A stretch of 54,906 bases of DNA from an uncultured Opitutia bacterium (GCA_913049555.1 CAJWYM010000014.1:1-54906); one strand, 5' to 3'. Positions 23,959-33,049 are shown, numbered from the stretch's first letter. Translations and numbers: made by a program. Notes: generated by a model not told the origin, from the letters alone.

Positions 23959-26900
23959 GCTTTTAGATGGTAACTCTCTATGTAATTAAATATCTCTTCC
24001 AATTTAATCAGAGGTTCTCTATTGGTCAAGCGGGGAAACCGATTTCCTATCTTAAGGTAGGGTTCAGATTGGGAACGTTTTTTTCGACACATTAACTTTT
24101 CACCTTTTGATTCGATGGAAATGAACTCTTTACTTTGGGCTAGGCATCTGATTTTATGCATCTCAGTGAAAGCGATAAATCCTGGGGGAGGATTTCCAAA
24201 TCGATCTAACATTTCGCGATTCAAATCCAGCAAATCTTCAATTTGGTCCGCCTGAGCAAATTTCCGATAAAACTGAATCCGCAATGAAGCTTCAGATACA
24301 TAATTCTCAGGGATTTCTGCAATCAAATAAGGAATGTTTTCTGGAGGGTCGAAATCACTGAATAAGCCTAAGGATTTTTTATGAGTTTTAGGAGCCGTTA
24401 AAAAATCAAGTTTTACCTCCGCCCGTATGATACTGCCTATTGCTTCCCCTTTGAGTCTGGAAACACTCTGCTTTAGCAATTGGCAGTAAAGATCAAATCC
24501 AACCCCTGCGATGTGTCCGCTTTGTTCAGCGCCGAGTAGATTCCCAGCACCCCGAAGTTCTAAATCTTGCATCGCAATCCGAAAACCGGCACCCAGTTGG
24601 TTGAATTGCTTGATCGATGCCAGTCTTTTTCGAGCTTTCCCAAGGATGGCTCCCTTCCTGTTCAAAAGCAGGTAGGCATAAGCTTGTTGTTTGAATCTCC
24701 CAATTCTTCCCCTCAGTTGATACAATTGAGATAGACCAAAACGGTCGGCACCCTCAATGATCATGGTATTGCAATTAGGGATGTCTAAACCCGTTTCAAT
24801 AATGGTTGTACAAACAAGCACGTGGTATCTTCCTTGAACAAAATCTACCATAATTCTTTCTAGGTAATTTTCAGTCATTTGACCATGTCCTACAGCGATT
24901 TCCAGTTTAGGGAAAAGAGTTCTTAAGTGTTTGGCAGTTTGCTCAATGGTTCCTACGCGGTTGTGAAGGTAAAACACCTGTCCACCTCGGCTGATTTCCC
25001 TTTGGATGGCTTGCTTGATTATGGAATCATCGTATCCTTTTACGTAGGTTTCAATTGGGAGTCGGTCGACAGGAGAGGTCTCGATTGTGCTAAGCTCTCT
25101 AGCTCCACTGAGTGCCATATATAGAGTTCTTGGGATTGGAGTTGCGGACAAAGTGAGGATATCCATAGTCGCTCTCATTTGCTTCAACCTTTCTTTGTGT
25201 TTCACGCCGAATCGTTGCTCCTCATCGACTACTAAAAGCCCTAAATCATGAAAATGAACATCTTTCCCGAGCAGTCGATGCGTTCCTACTAAAATGTCTA
25301 CTTGCCCGCGAGAAACCTGTTTTAGGGTTTTCTTTTGTTCTGCCGGGGTTCTGAATCGGCTGAGCATCTCGATGGATATGGGGTATCCTGCCATCCTGTC
25401 TCTAAAAGTATTTAAATGTTGCTGGCAAAGTATGGTCGTGGGCACTAAAATCGCGACTTGCTTGCCATTCATAACTGCCTTAAAAGCAGCTCGAATGGCA
25501 ACTTCAGTTTTCCCGTATCCGACATCCCCGCAGACAAGTCTATCCATAGGGTGGATCTTTTCCATATCTTCCTTTGTATCGACAATTGCCTTGAGCTGGT
25601 CGGGGGTCTCTTTGTGGGTAAAAGCGGACTCGAATTCTTGTTGCCATTCATTGTCTTGCTCACACGCAAATCCCTTTTGTGAGTCCCTTTCTGCCTGAAT
25701 TCTCAAAAGTTCTCCAGCTAAATCTAGAGTTGCTTTTTCCGCCTGAGCCCTGGCTTTTTCCCAGTTTTTTGAACCTGGTTTTCCAAGCTTCGGGAAGGTC
25801 TTTGCTAATCCGACATAGCGAGAAAGTAAGTGGGTTTCCGCCAACGGAAGATGAACGAGCACTTCATTAGCAAATTCAATTGAAATCACTTCCTCCTCAG
25901 TTCCATGGATGTCTAAATGTTGGATTCCTCTAAAGATACAAATCCCATGTTGTAGATGAACCAAATGATCGCCTGTAGCCAGTTCATTAAAATCAAGGAT
26001 TTGATCAATTTGTTTGTGAATCGCTTTTTTCTTACGTTGGAAGTTTACATTTCGTTTTCTTTTCCGACCTAAAAATTCATGACTGGTTACGAGAACAAAG
26101 CCTTTTTTAATTCCTGACTCAGGAAATCGGAGGCTGGATTTAAACCTAGAAAAACGATAGACAAAACCCTGACTAAGAGATCCAATAATAAACTTAGGTT
26201 GGAGACCTTCAACCGAGGCCTCCTCGGATAGAATTTGTAGGATACGATCTTTTTCGGAGAGATTTTCAGCAACGATGACAATTTGTAGCTCTGCTTTATG
26301 CCAATCGAATAAAGTTCTTAAAAACCTTCTGCGAGCCAATTGTTCACTCTCAAGCATTTCAAGACCCAACGCATCTAATAAAGGAAAATCTCTGTAGTGA
26401 ATCAACGATTCTGAGTTGTGTTTGACTACTTTTGGCTTGAATGAATCGATCCAACCTGAAAACGAGTTTTCTTGTATCTCAAACAAGCGATCTTTGGAAT
26501 TGCCCTTTTTTTTTCTCTGAAAAATACGATCGAATAAAGAGAGATTTCTATGACTGGAATAAAAGAGCTCAGGGTTTTCATCTTTCAAATTTGCGGAATC
26601 TATGAAGAAAAAATGATTGGATTCTTGAAGATAATCTTGAATCGACCCCATGGAATGTCTGAGTTCCTCAGGCGAGGGTAAAATGTCAATTTGATTCAAA
26701 GGATTTTCCGATTTTTGATTGGTCGGATCAAAACTTTTAATATCCTCTACTTCGTCTCCAAAAAAGTCGATTCGAATAGGGTAGGGAAGATTCACCGGGT
26801 AAACATCTAAAATGCCCCCGCGGATTGAGTATTGTCCAGGACCCTCACAAAGGGCTTCTGTAAAATAACCTAAATCATCGGATAAGCTGGTTTTGAGTTG

Positions 26901-27326
26901 ATCAAAGTCGAATTCTTGGCCTACTTCCAATTGGATTTTTCTTTGCAAGATTTCTTCTTTTTCTGGAATCTCTTGTTGCAGGGCTTTAGGCGTTGTGAAA
27001 AGTATCAACGGAATGTTGTTGTTTTTAACAATGGACAGTTTTTGAAGGATCTCCAAGCGATCACAATACCTAGAAAAATATTCAGGCCCCGATTTTTCAG
27101 ACCCATTGTCATCCAATAATTCTGGAAAAATTAAAGATTCATAAGGGAGCTCCTCTACGGATCGATTCCAAGTATGAAAGAAGGCAAAATCTTCGGCTAG
27201 ATGGCGAGCTGCTAAAGTGCTGTGAGAAAAAACCCAATTTACTTTATTAGGATTCAACTCAATTAATTTAGCAATCAAAGCTCCGTGAGTGGCTTCGGTC
27301 GCTAAAATGTGTTTTTCACTGATCAT
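23955..27326 (-). CDS. mfd: Transcription-repair coupling factor Mfd
   Basis: A 1123-residue DNA translocase of full family length. It removes stalled RNA polymerase and recruits UvrA. The N-terminal UvrB-like module includes YFTEALCEGPGQYSIRGGILDVYP. The RNA-polymerase-interacting domain has GDHLVHLQHGICIFRGIQ. The helicase motor carries Walker A VCGDVGYGKTE near 593-603, the DEEQ box in LLVVDEEQRFGVKHKERL near 704, LSATPIPRTLYMAL, and VCTTIIETGLDIPNCNTMI. RGAGNLLGAEQSGHIAGVGFDLY starts the C-terminal region. A good ribosome site (AGAGGA) precedes the ATG. The end overlaps the surA-like gene by 4 bases, so the two are co-translated. Confidence 0.97.
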   Translation of the reverse strand: MISEKHILATEATHGALIAKLIELNPNKVNWVFSHSTLAARHLAEDFAFFHTWNRSVEELPYESLIFPELLDDNGSEKSGPEYFSRYCDRLEILQKLSIVKNNNIPLILFTTPKALQQEIPEKEEILQRKIQLEVGQEFDFDQLKTSLSDDLGYFTEALCEGPGQYSIRGGILDVYPVNLPYPIRIDFFGDEVEDIKSFDPTNQKSENPLNQIDILPSPEELRHSMGSIQDYLQESNHFFFIDSANLKDENPELFYSSHRNLSLFDRIFQRKKKGNSKDRLFEIQENSFSGWIDSFKPKVVKHNSESLIHYRDFPLLDALGLEMLESEQLARRRFLRTLFDWHKAELQIVIVAENLSEKDRILQILSEEASVEGLQPKFIIGSLSQGFVYRFSRFKSSLRFPESGIKKGFVLVTSHEFLGRKRKRNVNFQRKKKAIHKQIDQILDFNELATGDHLVHLQHGICIFRGIQHLDIHGTEEEVISIEFANEVLVHLPLAETHLLSRYVGLAKTFPKLGKPGSKNWEKARAQAEKATLDLAGELLRIQAERDSQKGFACEQDNEWQQEFESAFTHKETPDQLKAIVDTKEDMEKIHPMDRLVCGDVGYGKTEVAIRAAFKAVMNGKQVAILVPTTILCQQHLNTFRDRMAGYPISIEMLSRFRTPAEQKKTLKQVSRGQVDILVGTHRLLGKDVHFHDLGLLVVDEEQRFGVKHKERLKQMRATMDILTLSATPIPRTLYMALSGARELSTIETSPVDRLPIETYVKGYDDSIIKQAIQREISRGGQVFYLHNRVGTIEQTAKHLRTLFPKLEIAVGHGQMTENYLERIMVDFVQGRYHVLVCTTIIETGLDIPNCNTMIIEGADRFGLSQLYQLRGRIGRFKQQAYAYLLLNRKGAILGKARKRLASIKQFNQLGAGFRIAMQDLELRGAGNLLGAEQSGHIAGVGFDLYCQLLKQSVSRLKGEAIGSIIRAEVKLDFLTAPKTHKKSLGLFSDFDPPENIPYLIAEIPENYVSEASLRIQFYRKFAQADQIEDLLDLNREMLDRFGNPPPGFIAFTEMHKIRCLAQSKEFISIESKGEKLMCRKKRSQSEPYLKIGNRFPRLTNREPLIKLEEIFNYIESYHLKA

Positions 27327-27331
27327 ACAAT

Positions 27332-27337
27332 TCCTCT
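27332..27337 (-). promoter_or_regulatory. Ribosome binding site AGAGGA for mfd
   Basis: TCCTCT on the plus strand reads AGAGGA on the minus strand, 5 bases before ATG 27326. It is one of the few clear Shine-Dalgarno sequences in the window and confirms the mfd start. Confidence 0.65.
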
Positions 27338-27525
27338 TTCAAAGAGTTCTTATCTTAGATTTCAATCGCATCGTGTAAAAAGAATTTTAAAAAGCAAGTG
27401 GTTTTAATTTAGAGTTTTAAGCGCGACCACTGTGACATTTCGGGAAAATCAATTTAATTTTCCAACTATCCATTGTATTTTAGTTTGCGATTCGTTTTCT
27501 ATCGGATCATTTTTACAGGATTCCT

Positions 27526-28254
27526 ATGAAACTTAAGACTTTTTACAAAGCATTATTTTTGGATTTAGATCACACTCTCTGCGACACTGCAGATGCCGAT
27601 CGAAAAGGGGAGCACTTCTTCGGTCAAATGCTTTTTCAAGAACAGATAGATGGGGAAATGGAATGTTTCAAGGCAGCTTCTCTTTTTATGAATGCGCTCT
27701 ACCATGGGCATTCTGATTGTGAAAGAATTTTGGATGAGAATGAAACCGATTATAGGAGTCGATTGATTCAGTTTGCAGTTGCTTCTCAGACCCACTTTAA
27801 GCCAGATTTAAAGAAATCTAAATATTGGTTGGAGGCCGTGATGGATCATCGAATTAAATCCTTGAGCTTTTTTGAAGGAACTGTGGAATTGTTGGAAAAA
27901 TTAAGCTCTAATTATAAGCTCATTGTAATTACAAATGGGCCATTATACTCTCAGAAACCGAAGGTGGATAAATTGCAAATTACAAAATGGACCGATCATG
28001 TATTGATGTGCGGGGCCTTTCCTTGGCAAAAACCAGACCCTCGAATTTTTCAGGAAGCGTTGAAGCGTGTGAATTGTTCTTCGGAGGAGGTGATTCATGT
28101 TGGAGACAGCTTGAAATCAGATATTCAAGGGGCATGGAATGCAGGAATCGATTCCATTTGGATTTCTGACAAAAAAACATTGAATGAATCCGATCCAGTT
28201 CCAAACGCAATTGTGGAAAGTTTTGTAGATCTGGAGAATTTGTTGCGTGTATGA
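27526..28254 (+). CDS. HAD-superfamily hydrolase (YjjG-like nucleotidase group)
   Basis: A 242-residue HAD phosphatase of subfamily IA. Motif I is LFLDLDHTLCDT with catalytic D13 and D15, motif II is VITNGPL, the conserved lysine lies in WQKPDP, and motif IV is HVGDSLKSDIQGAWNAG. A helical cap (about residues 20-110) separates motifs I and II. The overall pattern is closest to the YjjG/house-cleaning nucleotidases, which dephosphorylate pyrimidine nucleotides, but substrate specificity cannot be read from sequence. It is divergent from mfd and followed by the DUF2721 gene after about 57 bases. Confidence 0.85.
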   Translation: MKLKTFYKALFLDLDHTLCDTADADRKGEHFFGQMLFQEQIDGEMECFKAASLFMNALYHGHSDCERILDENETDYRSRLIQFAVASQTHFKPDLKKSKYWLEAVMDHRIKSLSFFEGTVELLEKLSSNYKLIVITNGPLYSQKPKVDKLQITKWTDHVLMCGAFPWQKPDPRIFQEALKRVNCSSEEVIHVGDSLKSDIQGAWNAGIDSIWISDKKTLNESDPVPNAIVESFVDLENLLRV

Positions 28255-28311
28255 TTTCCTCCTCTTTACAATAACCACTCTCTGGTTTAAAAAGATTCTT
28301 TATGTCTAACA

Positions 28312-28749
28312 ATGGAGCCTGACCAATTCAATACGATCCTTCAGCAATGCATTGCACCTGTGATTTTAATCTCAGGAGTTGGACTTTTGTTGTCTTCAAT
28401 CAATACTCGATTAGGACGAACCATCGATCGTCTGAGATCATTAGCTGCAGAAATCAATCAAGCCAGTTCTACATCAGGCAATAAAAAGCGAGAGGAGCTA
28501 AGAATTTTATTCCGGAGAGGTCAAATTCTTCGATTTTCTATTGTTTGCTTATGTTTTAGCATTTTTTGTAGTAGCACCGTAATTTTTCAAATTTTAATCC
28601 TGAATGTTACTGGAAATTTTTATCCGTTCTTTGGATTGATTGCCGCCTTCGGATCAGGTCTGGGGATTGTATTTTCCACCATTGCTTTATTTTTGGATGT
28701 GACTCTATCTTTGCAGGCAATTAAAATCGAAGTCCAAGAGCATTTATGA
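28312..28749 (+). CDS. DUF2721 membrane protein
   Basis: A 145-residue membrane protein. It starts with a helix, PVILISGVGLLLSSINTRLGRTIDRLR, where the RLGRTIDRLR block is the DUF2721 hallmark. After a charged linker come two more hydrophobic segments, FSIVCLCFSIFCSSTVIFQIL and LIAAFGSGLGIVFSTIALFL. The function of the family is unknown. Its end overlaps the convergent carbonic-anhydrase-like gene by 6 bases. Confidence 0.85.
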   Translation: MEPDQFNTILQQCIAPVILISGVGLLLSSINTRLGRTIDRLRSLAAEINQASSTSGNKKREELRILFRRGQILRFSIVCLCFSIFCSSTVIFQILILNVTGNFYPFFGLIAAFGSGLGIVFSTIALFLDVTLSLQAIKIEVQEHL

Positions 28750-29298
28750 GGGTTTGAAGTCCTTTTGTTTCTTATAAAATTTGGAGACTTTGATATATTT
28801 CTGTGCCCATGCCTGAATCGAATCTCTCCTAGATTGTGAAAGGGTTTTCTTTACCTTTGCGGGCACTCCTGAAACTAAAGATCCTGGAGGAATTTTGGTT
28901 CCTGGTGGAACGACCGCCCCAGCAGCAACAATAGATTGAGTTCCAATAACAACTCCATCCATGACAGTAGCGTTCATTCCAATCAAGCATTCGTTCTCTA
29001 TTGTGCAGGCATGAATCACCGCAGAATGACCAATGGTCACAAAGTCCCCAATGATTACAGGGAAGTCATCCGAAAGATGAATCACGGTGCCGTCTTGAAC
29101 ATTAGAACCACATCCAATCTCAATACAATTGATATCTCCCCTCAAGACTGCCATAGGCCAGATGGAGCTATCTTTACCGATTGTTACATCTCCGATCAAT
29201 ACTGATTGAGGATGTATAAATGAAGAGCTATCTACCTCGGGTGATTTTGTAGCAAAATAGTCCAAACGAGTTTCCAGTTTAAAAGGTTTTTTATTCAT
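28744..29298 (-). CDS. Gamma-carbonic anhydrase-like hexapeptide-repeat protein
   Basis: A 184-residue left-handed beta-helix protein. Hexapeptide repeats (VLIGDV, TIGKDS, VIIGDF, CLIGMN) fill the middle. The three zinc-ligand histidines of the gamma class are in place: H74 (VIHLSDD), H91 and H96 (IGHSAVIHACTI), along with R53, D55 and Q68 of the VLRGD and NVQDG motifs. This resembles YrdA/PaaY/CaiE proteins; carbonic anhydrase activity is possible but often weak in this subgroup because the proton-shuttle loop is short. It forms trimers in the cytoplasm. It is divergent from the cNMP-binding gene. Confidence 0.92.
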   Translation of the reverse strand: MNKKPFKLETRLDYFATKSPEVDSSSFIHPQSVLIGDVTIGKDSSIWPMAVLRGDINCIEIGCGSNVQDGTVIHLSDDFPVIIGDFVTIGHSAVIHACTIENECLIGMNATVMDGVVIGTQSIVAAGAVVPPGTKIPPGSLVSGVPAKVKKTLSQSRRDSIQAWAQKYIKVSKFYKKQKDFKPS

Positions 29299-29354
29299 TG
29301 CAATCTTGGGTTTATAATTATAGTTGCAATAGGTAAACTTAATTTTTACTAATA

Positions 29355-30548
29355 ATGAAACCTATGAATAAAACAGTTAATTATAAAGCAGGAGATTTAG
29401 TTTTAGAAAGTGGTCAGTTCGGTAAAGGTTTCTGTATTTTAAAGTCGGGTATACTAGAAGTTAAAAAAGGCTCTACAGTGATTACGGAAATTTCTTCAGG
29501 TGGCGCAATCTTTGGAGAAATGTCTGAGATTTTGGGGAAGCCAAGATACGTGGATGTTTATGCAAAAACTGAGTCTTCGGTTTTGCAAGTTGGGAAACCG
29601 ATTGAAGACATAGCAACTACAAACCCAGAGATTACAATCAAGCTAATAAAAACCTTAGCTAGACGTTTAGAGGATACCACAGCGAAACTTGCTTATGATC
29701 TCTCGGAAGAAGTTTTAGATGAAAAGAAAAAGCAAATAAAAGTCCTAATTGTAGAGGATCAAGTCAACGTGGCAGATACGATTGGTCAAAAATTGGCGCA
29801 CACAGGTTGGGATTTTACATTCGCAAGATCTTCAGAGAGGGCTATCGAATATTGTGGACGAGATCAGTTTAATACGATCATTATCAGCATGGGACTTCCA
29901 AATGAGGGAGCTTTCTCTCTAAGAAGAGCTCTAAGATCGATGAAAAAATCGGAATCTACTCCCATGATTGCTCTTGTAATCACCGGTGACAATGAGATCT
30001 CAAACAAAGCCAGACAGTATGGTTTCAATCGTCAGGTCAACAAACCCTTGGACTATTTAGAACTAGAAAGTAATATTTATCAGGCAATGGGTAAGAATCC
30101 AACCGAGCGTTTTTTCAGAATAGAAGAGAATACCTCAATTTGCACTTTGCCAGAAGAAATCCCTGAATTTATTTTTGAGTCTTTTATGGATCACATGGAA
30201 GACCACATTCGCGGTGCAGTCAATCAAGGACTCAGCAGAATTATCATCGATTGTTCCGAAATCATACAAGCAGATTTAAAAAGTGCCGATATTATTCATA
30301 ATTTTGTAAAAGATTCTGAAAAGCTAAAAATGAATTGTGTGGTTGTATGCAAATTAGATGCGGTCCCTAATTGGAAGGGTTTTGAAAAGATAAAGTCGCT
30401 AGAATTTTTAACGGATCTACAAGAGGCTTTGTCCAAACCTTTGTCTGAATCAAGCGCAGAACCCAATACCGATCCAACGCCAGCTCCGTCCGCGGAAACC
30501 AATTCAGAAAATTCAGAAAAATCATCCGAGGAATCCTCAGAGGGATAA
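29355..30548 (+). CDS. Cyclic-nucleotide-binding / pseudo-receiver / STAS-like protein
   Basis: A 397-residue protein with an uncommon architecture. Residues about 10-105 form a cNMP-binding domain (GQFGKGFCILKSGILEVKKG, then GGAIFGEMSEIL in the phosphate-binding cassette). Residues 128-245 fold like a response-regulator receiver (KVLIVEDQVNVADTI with acidic E134/D135; NKPLDY with K230), but the phospho-acceptor Asp is replaced by Ser178 in IIISMGLP, so it should not be phosphorylated normally. Residues about 262-345 (RIIIDCSEIIQADLKSADIIH) look like a STAS domain, as in anti-sigma antagonists. The last 50 residues are a Ser/Glu/Pro-rich tail. It has no DNA-binding domain, so it probably acts through protein contacts. 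A second ATG three codons on (29364) could be the real start. Confidence 0.8.
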   Translation: MKPMNKTVNYKAGDLVLESGQFGKGFCILKSGILEVKKGSTVITEISSGGAIFGEMSEILGKPRYVDVYAKTESSVLQVGKPIEDIATTNPEITIKLIKTLARRLEDTTAKLAYDLSEEVLDEKKKQIKVLIVEDQVNVADTIGQKLAHTGWDFTFARSSERAIEYCGRDQFNTIIISMGLPNEGAFSLRRALRSMKKSESTPMIALVITGDNEISNKARQYGFNRQVNKPLDYLELESNIYQAMGKNPTERFFRIEENTSICTLPEEIPEFIFESFMDHMEDHIRGAVNQGLSRIIIDCSEIIQADLKSADIIHNFVKDSEKLKMNCVVVCKLDAVPNWKGFEKIKSLEFLTDLQEALSKPLSESSAEPNTDPTPAPSAETNSENSEKSSEESSEG

Positions 30549-30557
30549 CTTTTTCCT

Positions 30558-30953
30558 GTGTCTTCTATTCGACGGGATAAGCCGCAGTTACTTTGCTGGA
30601 TCACTTGTGATGCGGTTTATGTAGACCCTTCTTCTGGAAAACACACCCTACTCGGGATTTTTTCTAGTTTAAGAGCAAAGACTTTTCCTGTGGTTCACAA
30701 ATCAATGATTTGGTTTATCACTTTGACGGATGTGGTTTTAGGGGAGCATGAGTTGAAATTATCTATGTCCTATGGGATCGATGAACCCAAAGTCCTCGTT
30801 CAAAAAAATTTTAAATCACACAGCCCTGCCCATCGGATTAATTTAGTCAATGAGATCAACCATCTTAATTTCAATACCCCTGGCAACTATAGCATTCATA
30901 TAGAGATTGATGATCAATTGTTACTCGTAATAGGCTTCCCCGTACAAAACTAA
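30558..30953 (+). CDS. DUF6941 family protein
   Basis: A 131-residue, beta-strand-rich soluble protein. It matches the layout of the DUF6941 family: LLCWITCDAVYVDPSSGKHTLLGIFSSL near the start, FPVVHKSMIWFITLTDVVLGEH in the middle, and a final strand with YSIHIEIDDQLLLVIGFPV. There are no catalytic residues and the role is unknown. It starts at GTG 30558, 9 bases after the previous stop, and the FGE gene begins 5 bases after its end, so the three genes probably form an operon. Confidence 0.7.
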   Translation: MSSIRRDKPQLLCWITCDAVYVDPSSGKHTLLGIFSSLRAKTFPVVHKSMIWFITLTDVVLGEHELKLSMSYGIDEPKVLVQKNFKSHSPAHRINLVNEINHLNFNTPGNYSIHIEIDDQLLLVIGFPVQN

Positions 30954-30958
30954 AGATT

Positions 30959-31927
30959 ATGGAATCCACAAAAGCTTGCTCTTGTAAACCCCTGATTCGT
31001 AGTGATGAGAACTCTACTCAACCAGCAAATGAAGAAAAGAGAAAGGTCCAAGCTCTGCATGAGCCTCAATACGGAAAGATGGTTTATTTGCCCGGAGGAA
31101 CTTTTAAGATGGGCGCAGACGGGGAGGAAGTTCGACCCTCGGATGGCGAGGGACCTATCCGAGAAGTAACCCTAGATCCATTTTATATTGATACTACAAC
31201 GGTTACCAATGATCAGTTTTCTCAATTTATTCAAGAGACTGGCTACGTTACGGAAGCAGAGCGCTTTGGCTGGTCTTTTGTTTTTGTAGCTCTGCTTGCA
31301 AAATCTAAAGTTAGAAAATTAAAAGCGCAAACGGTCAAAGGTTTAGATTGGTGGTTTGCCATCGATGGAGCTTCTTGGAAAAAACCAACTGGATCCGGTT
31401 CTAATATTAAGAAAATTATGGATCATCCTGTTGTTCAGGTTTCTTGGAATGATGCTCAGTCTTATTGTAAATGGTCTGGAAAGCGTTTGCCCTTTGAAGC
31501 GGAATGGGAGTATGCATCGAGGGGGGGTCGAGAGAGTGAAATCTTCCCTTGGGGGAATGAATTGGTTCCAAGCGGAAAGCATTGCATGAACGTTTGGCAA
31601 GGCAAGTTTCCACTGCAAAATACAAAAGCAGATGGTTACTTAGCCACTGCACCGGCCAAGCATTACAAACCCAACGGATTTGGGCTTTACAATACAACGG
31701 GAAATGTGTGGGAGTGGTGCCAAGATTTCTGGAGCGCAATGCCTCACTCTTATGGTGCTAATAATCCAACCGGTCCGATCCATGGGGATCAGAGAGTTTG
31801 TCGCGGGGGTTCATTTTTATGTCATCAATCTTACTGCAATCGTTACCGATGCAGTGCCAGAACCTCGAACACTCCTGACAGTGCATCCAGTAATTTTGGA
31901 TTTAGAACCGTTGCAAGTGCTCATTGA
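30959..31927 (+). CDS. Formylglycine-generating enzyme (sulfatase activator)
   Basis: A 322-residue FGE-sulfatase domain protein. MVYLPGGTFKMGAD opens the domain near 41. VSWNDAQSYCKWSGKRLPFEAEWEYASRGG and NVWEWCQDFW are family blocks. The active-site segment, RGGSFLCHQSYCNRYRC, carries C288 and C293 in the same spacing as the catalytic Cys336/Cys341 of human SUMF1, followed by ARTSNTPDSASSNFGFR. These copper-binding cysteines set true FGEs apart from EgtB-type and structural relatives. The enzyme oxidises a sulfatase cysteine to formylglycine using oxygen. No signal peptide is visible; a Cys-rich N-terminus (CSCKP) is unexplained. No sulfatase gene is in the window. It follows DUF6941 by 5 bases. 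Confidence 0.93.
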   Translation: MESTKACSCKPLIRSDENSTQPANEEKRKVQALHEPQYGKMVYLPGGTFKMGADGEEVRPSDGEGPIREVTLDPFYIDTTTVTNDQFSQFIQETGYVTEAERFGWSFVFVALLAKSKVRKLKAQTVKGLDWWFAIDGASWKKPTGSGSNIKKIMDHPVVQVSWNDAQSYCKWSGKRLPFEAEWEYASRGGRESEIFPWGNELVPSGKHCMNVWQGKFPLQNTKADGYLATAPAKHYKPNGFGLYNTTGNVWEWCQDFWSAMPHSYGANNPTGPIHGDQRVCRGGSFLCHQSYCNRYRCSARTSNTPDSASSNFGFRTVASAH

Positions 31928-31998
31928 TTTTTGAAAATTTCTAACGATCACTCAGCCAAATCGAATCTGGAAGTTTTCAATGCTTAGCGCCTACTTAG

Positions 31999-32016
31999 AT
32001 CTGGAGTCAGATTTTT
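31999..32016 (+). terminator. Weak intrinsic terminator candidate after FGE gene
   Basis: ATCTG (31999-32003), loop GAGT, CAGAT (32008-32012), then a run of T to 32016. The stem is only 5 bp, but the position is right, about 70 bases after the FGE stop and upstream of the metF promoter region. Confidence 0.35.
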
Positions 32017-32116
32017 AAGAATTTTAAAATTCCGCAAATGGTTGTATGACAGTAATTAAATCTGAATAATTTTTCCAAAAAATAAGTTCAAGGTTCAAGA
32101 ACATACTTTACATATC

Positions 32117-32142
32117 AACATATCATGATATATAGATATGTT
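32117..32142 (+). promoter_or_regulatory. Palindromic operator-like site touching the metF start
   Basis: AACATATC (32117-32124) and GATATGTT (32135-32142) are perfect inverted arms, and inside them ATATCATGATAT (32120-32131) is a 12-bp perfect palindrome. The repeat ends on the base before ATG 32143. A third copy of CATATC lies at 32111-32116. This layout suits a dimeric repressor, such as an ArsR-type or other methionine-cycle regulator that would block metF expression, but the regulator is not identified. The same symmetry could form an mRNA hairpin hiding the start codon. Confidence 0.5.
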
Positions 32143-33027
32143 ATGAGTGCGCAAATCCCTATCTCCAGATTGACAGACAACACAAAAAAGCGATTTTTTA
32201 GTGTTGAGTTTTTTCCACCCAAGACGGAAGAAGCAGCTACTTCTATGATGAAAGCGGCTGAAGAAATACAGAAATTAGACCCAGCCTTTGTTACCATTAC
32301 TTATGGCGCTGGAGGCACGACTCGATTGAGAACCTTGGATTACGCTACCCGACTCAAAGATGAGTTTGGTTTTCAAGTGATGCCTCATCTCACTTGCGTT
32401 GGACACTCTAAAAATGAGATTTGTAAATTATTAGAAGACCTCAGTAGTCGCGGATTCTGCAATATTATGGCACTTCGCGGCGACCCTCCTAAAGGAGAAA
32501 AAAACTTTACTCCACACCCAGATGGTTTTCATTATGCAAATGAACTCGTTGAATTTATTAAATCGGATTTCCCTGAATTCAGTCTTGGAGTTGCAGGGTA
32601 TCCTGACAAACATCCTGAGGCTTCCACGATTGAGGCGGACATAAACAATTTGGCAAAAAAGATCCAAGCCGGAGGAGATTTTGTTACAACGCAGTTGTTT
32701 TATGACAATTCGGTTTTCCACTCTTTTATAACCAAGTGTAGAGCCCATGGAATCACTGAGCCCATCATTCCCGGGATTTTGCCTATTTTATCTCTTGCTC
32801 AAATCAATCGTTTCTGTGAGATGAGTGGTTCGTCCTTACCTGAGAATTTAATACAAAGATTGAAAGCCGCTGAAGACGACAAACAAGTTGATGTAGGAGT
32901 GGAGTGGGCTTTCGAACAAACTAAAGATTTGATGAATGTTACCCATGGGGTTCATTTATATGTATTGAATCGTTCCAGTTCTACCATTAAGCTAGTTAAA
33001 AAATTGCGAGATGCAGCAATTTTATAA
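32143..33027 (+). CDS. metF: Methylenetetrahydrofolate reductase
   Basis: A 294-residue FAD-dependent enzyme that reduces methylene-THF to methyl-THF for methionine synthesis. The N-terminus has FFSVEFFPPKTEEA, with the conserved catalytic Glu in the EFFPPK motif. VTITYGAGGTTR, MPHLTCVGHSKNEI, NIMALRGDPPKGE, GGDFVTTQLFYDN, and PIIPGILPI are the expected barrel motifs. A frame-compatible ATG exists at 32125, but the one at 32143 (MSAQIP) gives the normal length and directly follows the palindrome. No MetH or MetE gene is present here. hslO follows after 22 bases. Confidence 0.95.
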   Translation: MSAQIPISRLTDNTKKRFFSVEFFPPKTEEAATSMMKAAEEIQKLDPAFVTITYGAGGTTRLRTLDYATRLKDEFGFQVMPHLTCVGHSKNEICKLLEDLSSRGFCNIMALRGDPPKGEKNFTPHPDGFHYANELVEFIKSDFPEFSLGVAGYPDKHPEASTIEADINNLAKKIQAGGDFVTTQLFYDNSVFHSFITKCRAHGITEPIIPGILPILSLAQINRFCEMSGSSLPENLIQRLKAAEDDKQVDVGVEWAFEQTKDLMNVTHGVHLYVLNRSSSTIKLVKKLRDAAIL

Positions 33028-33049
33028 TTAAATTATTAAATCTACGATT

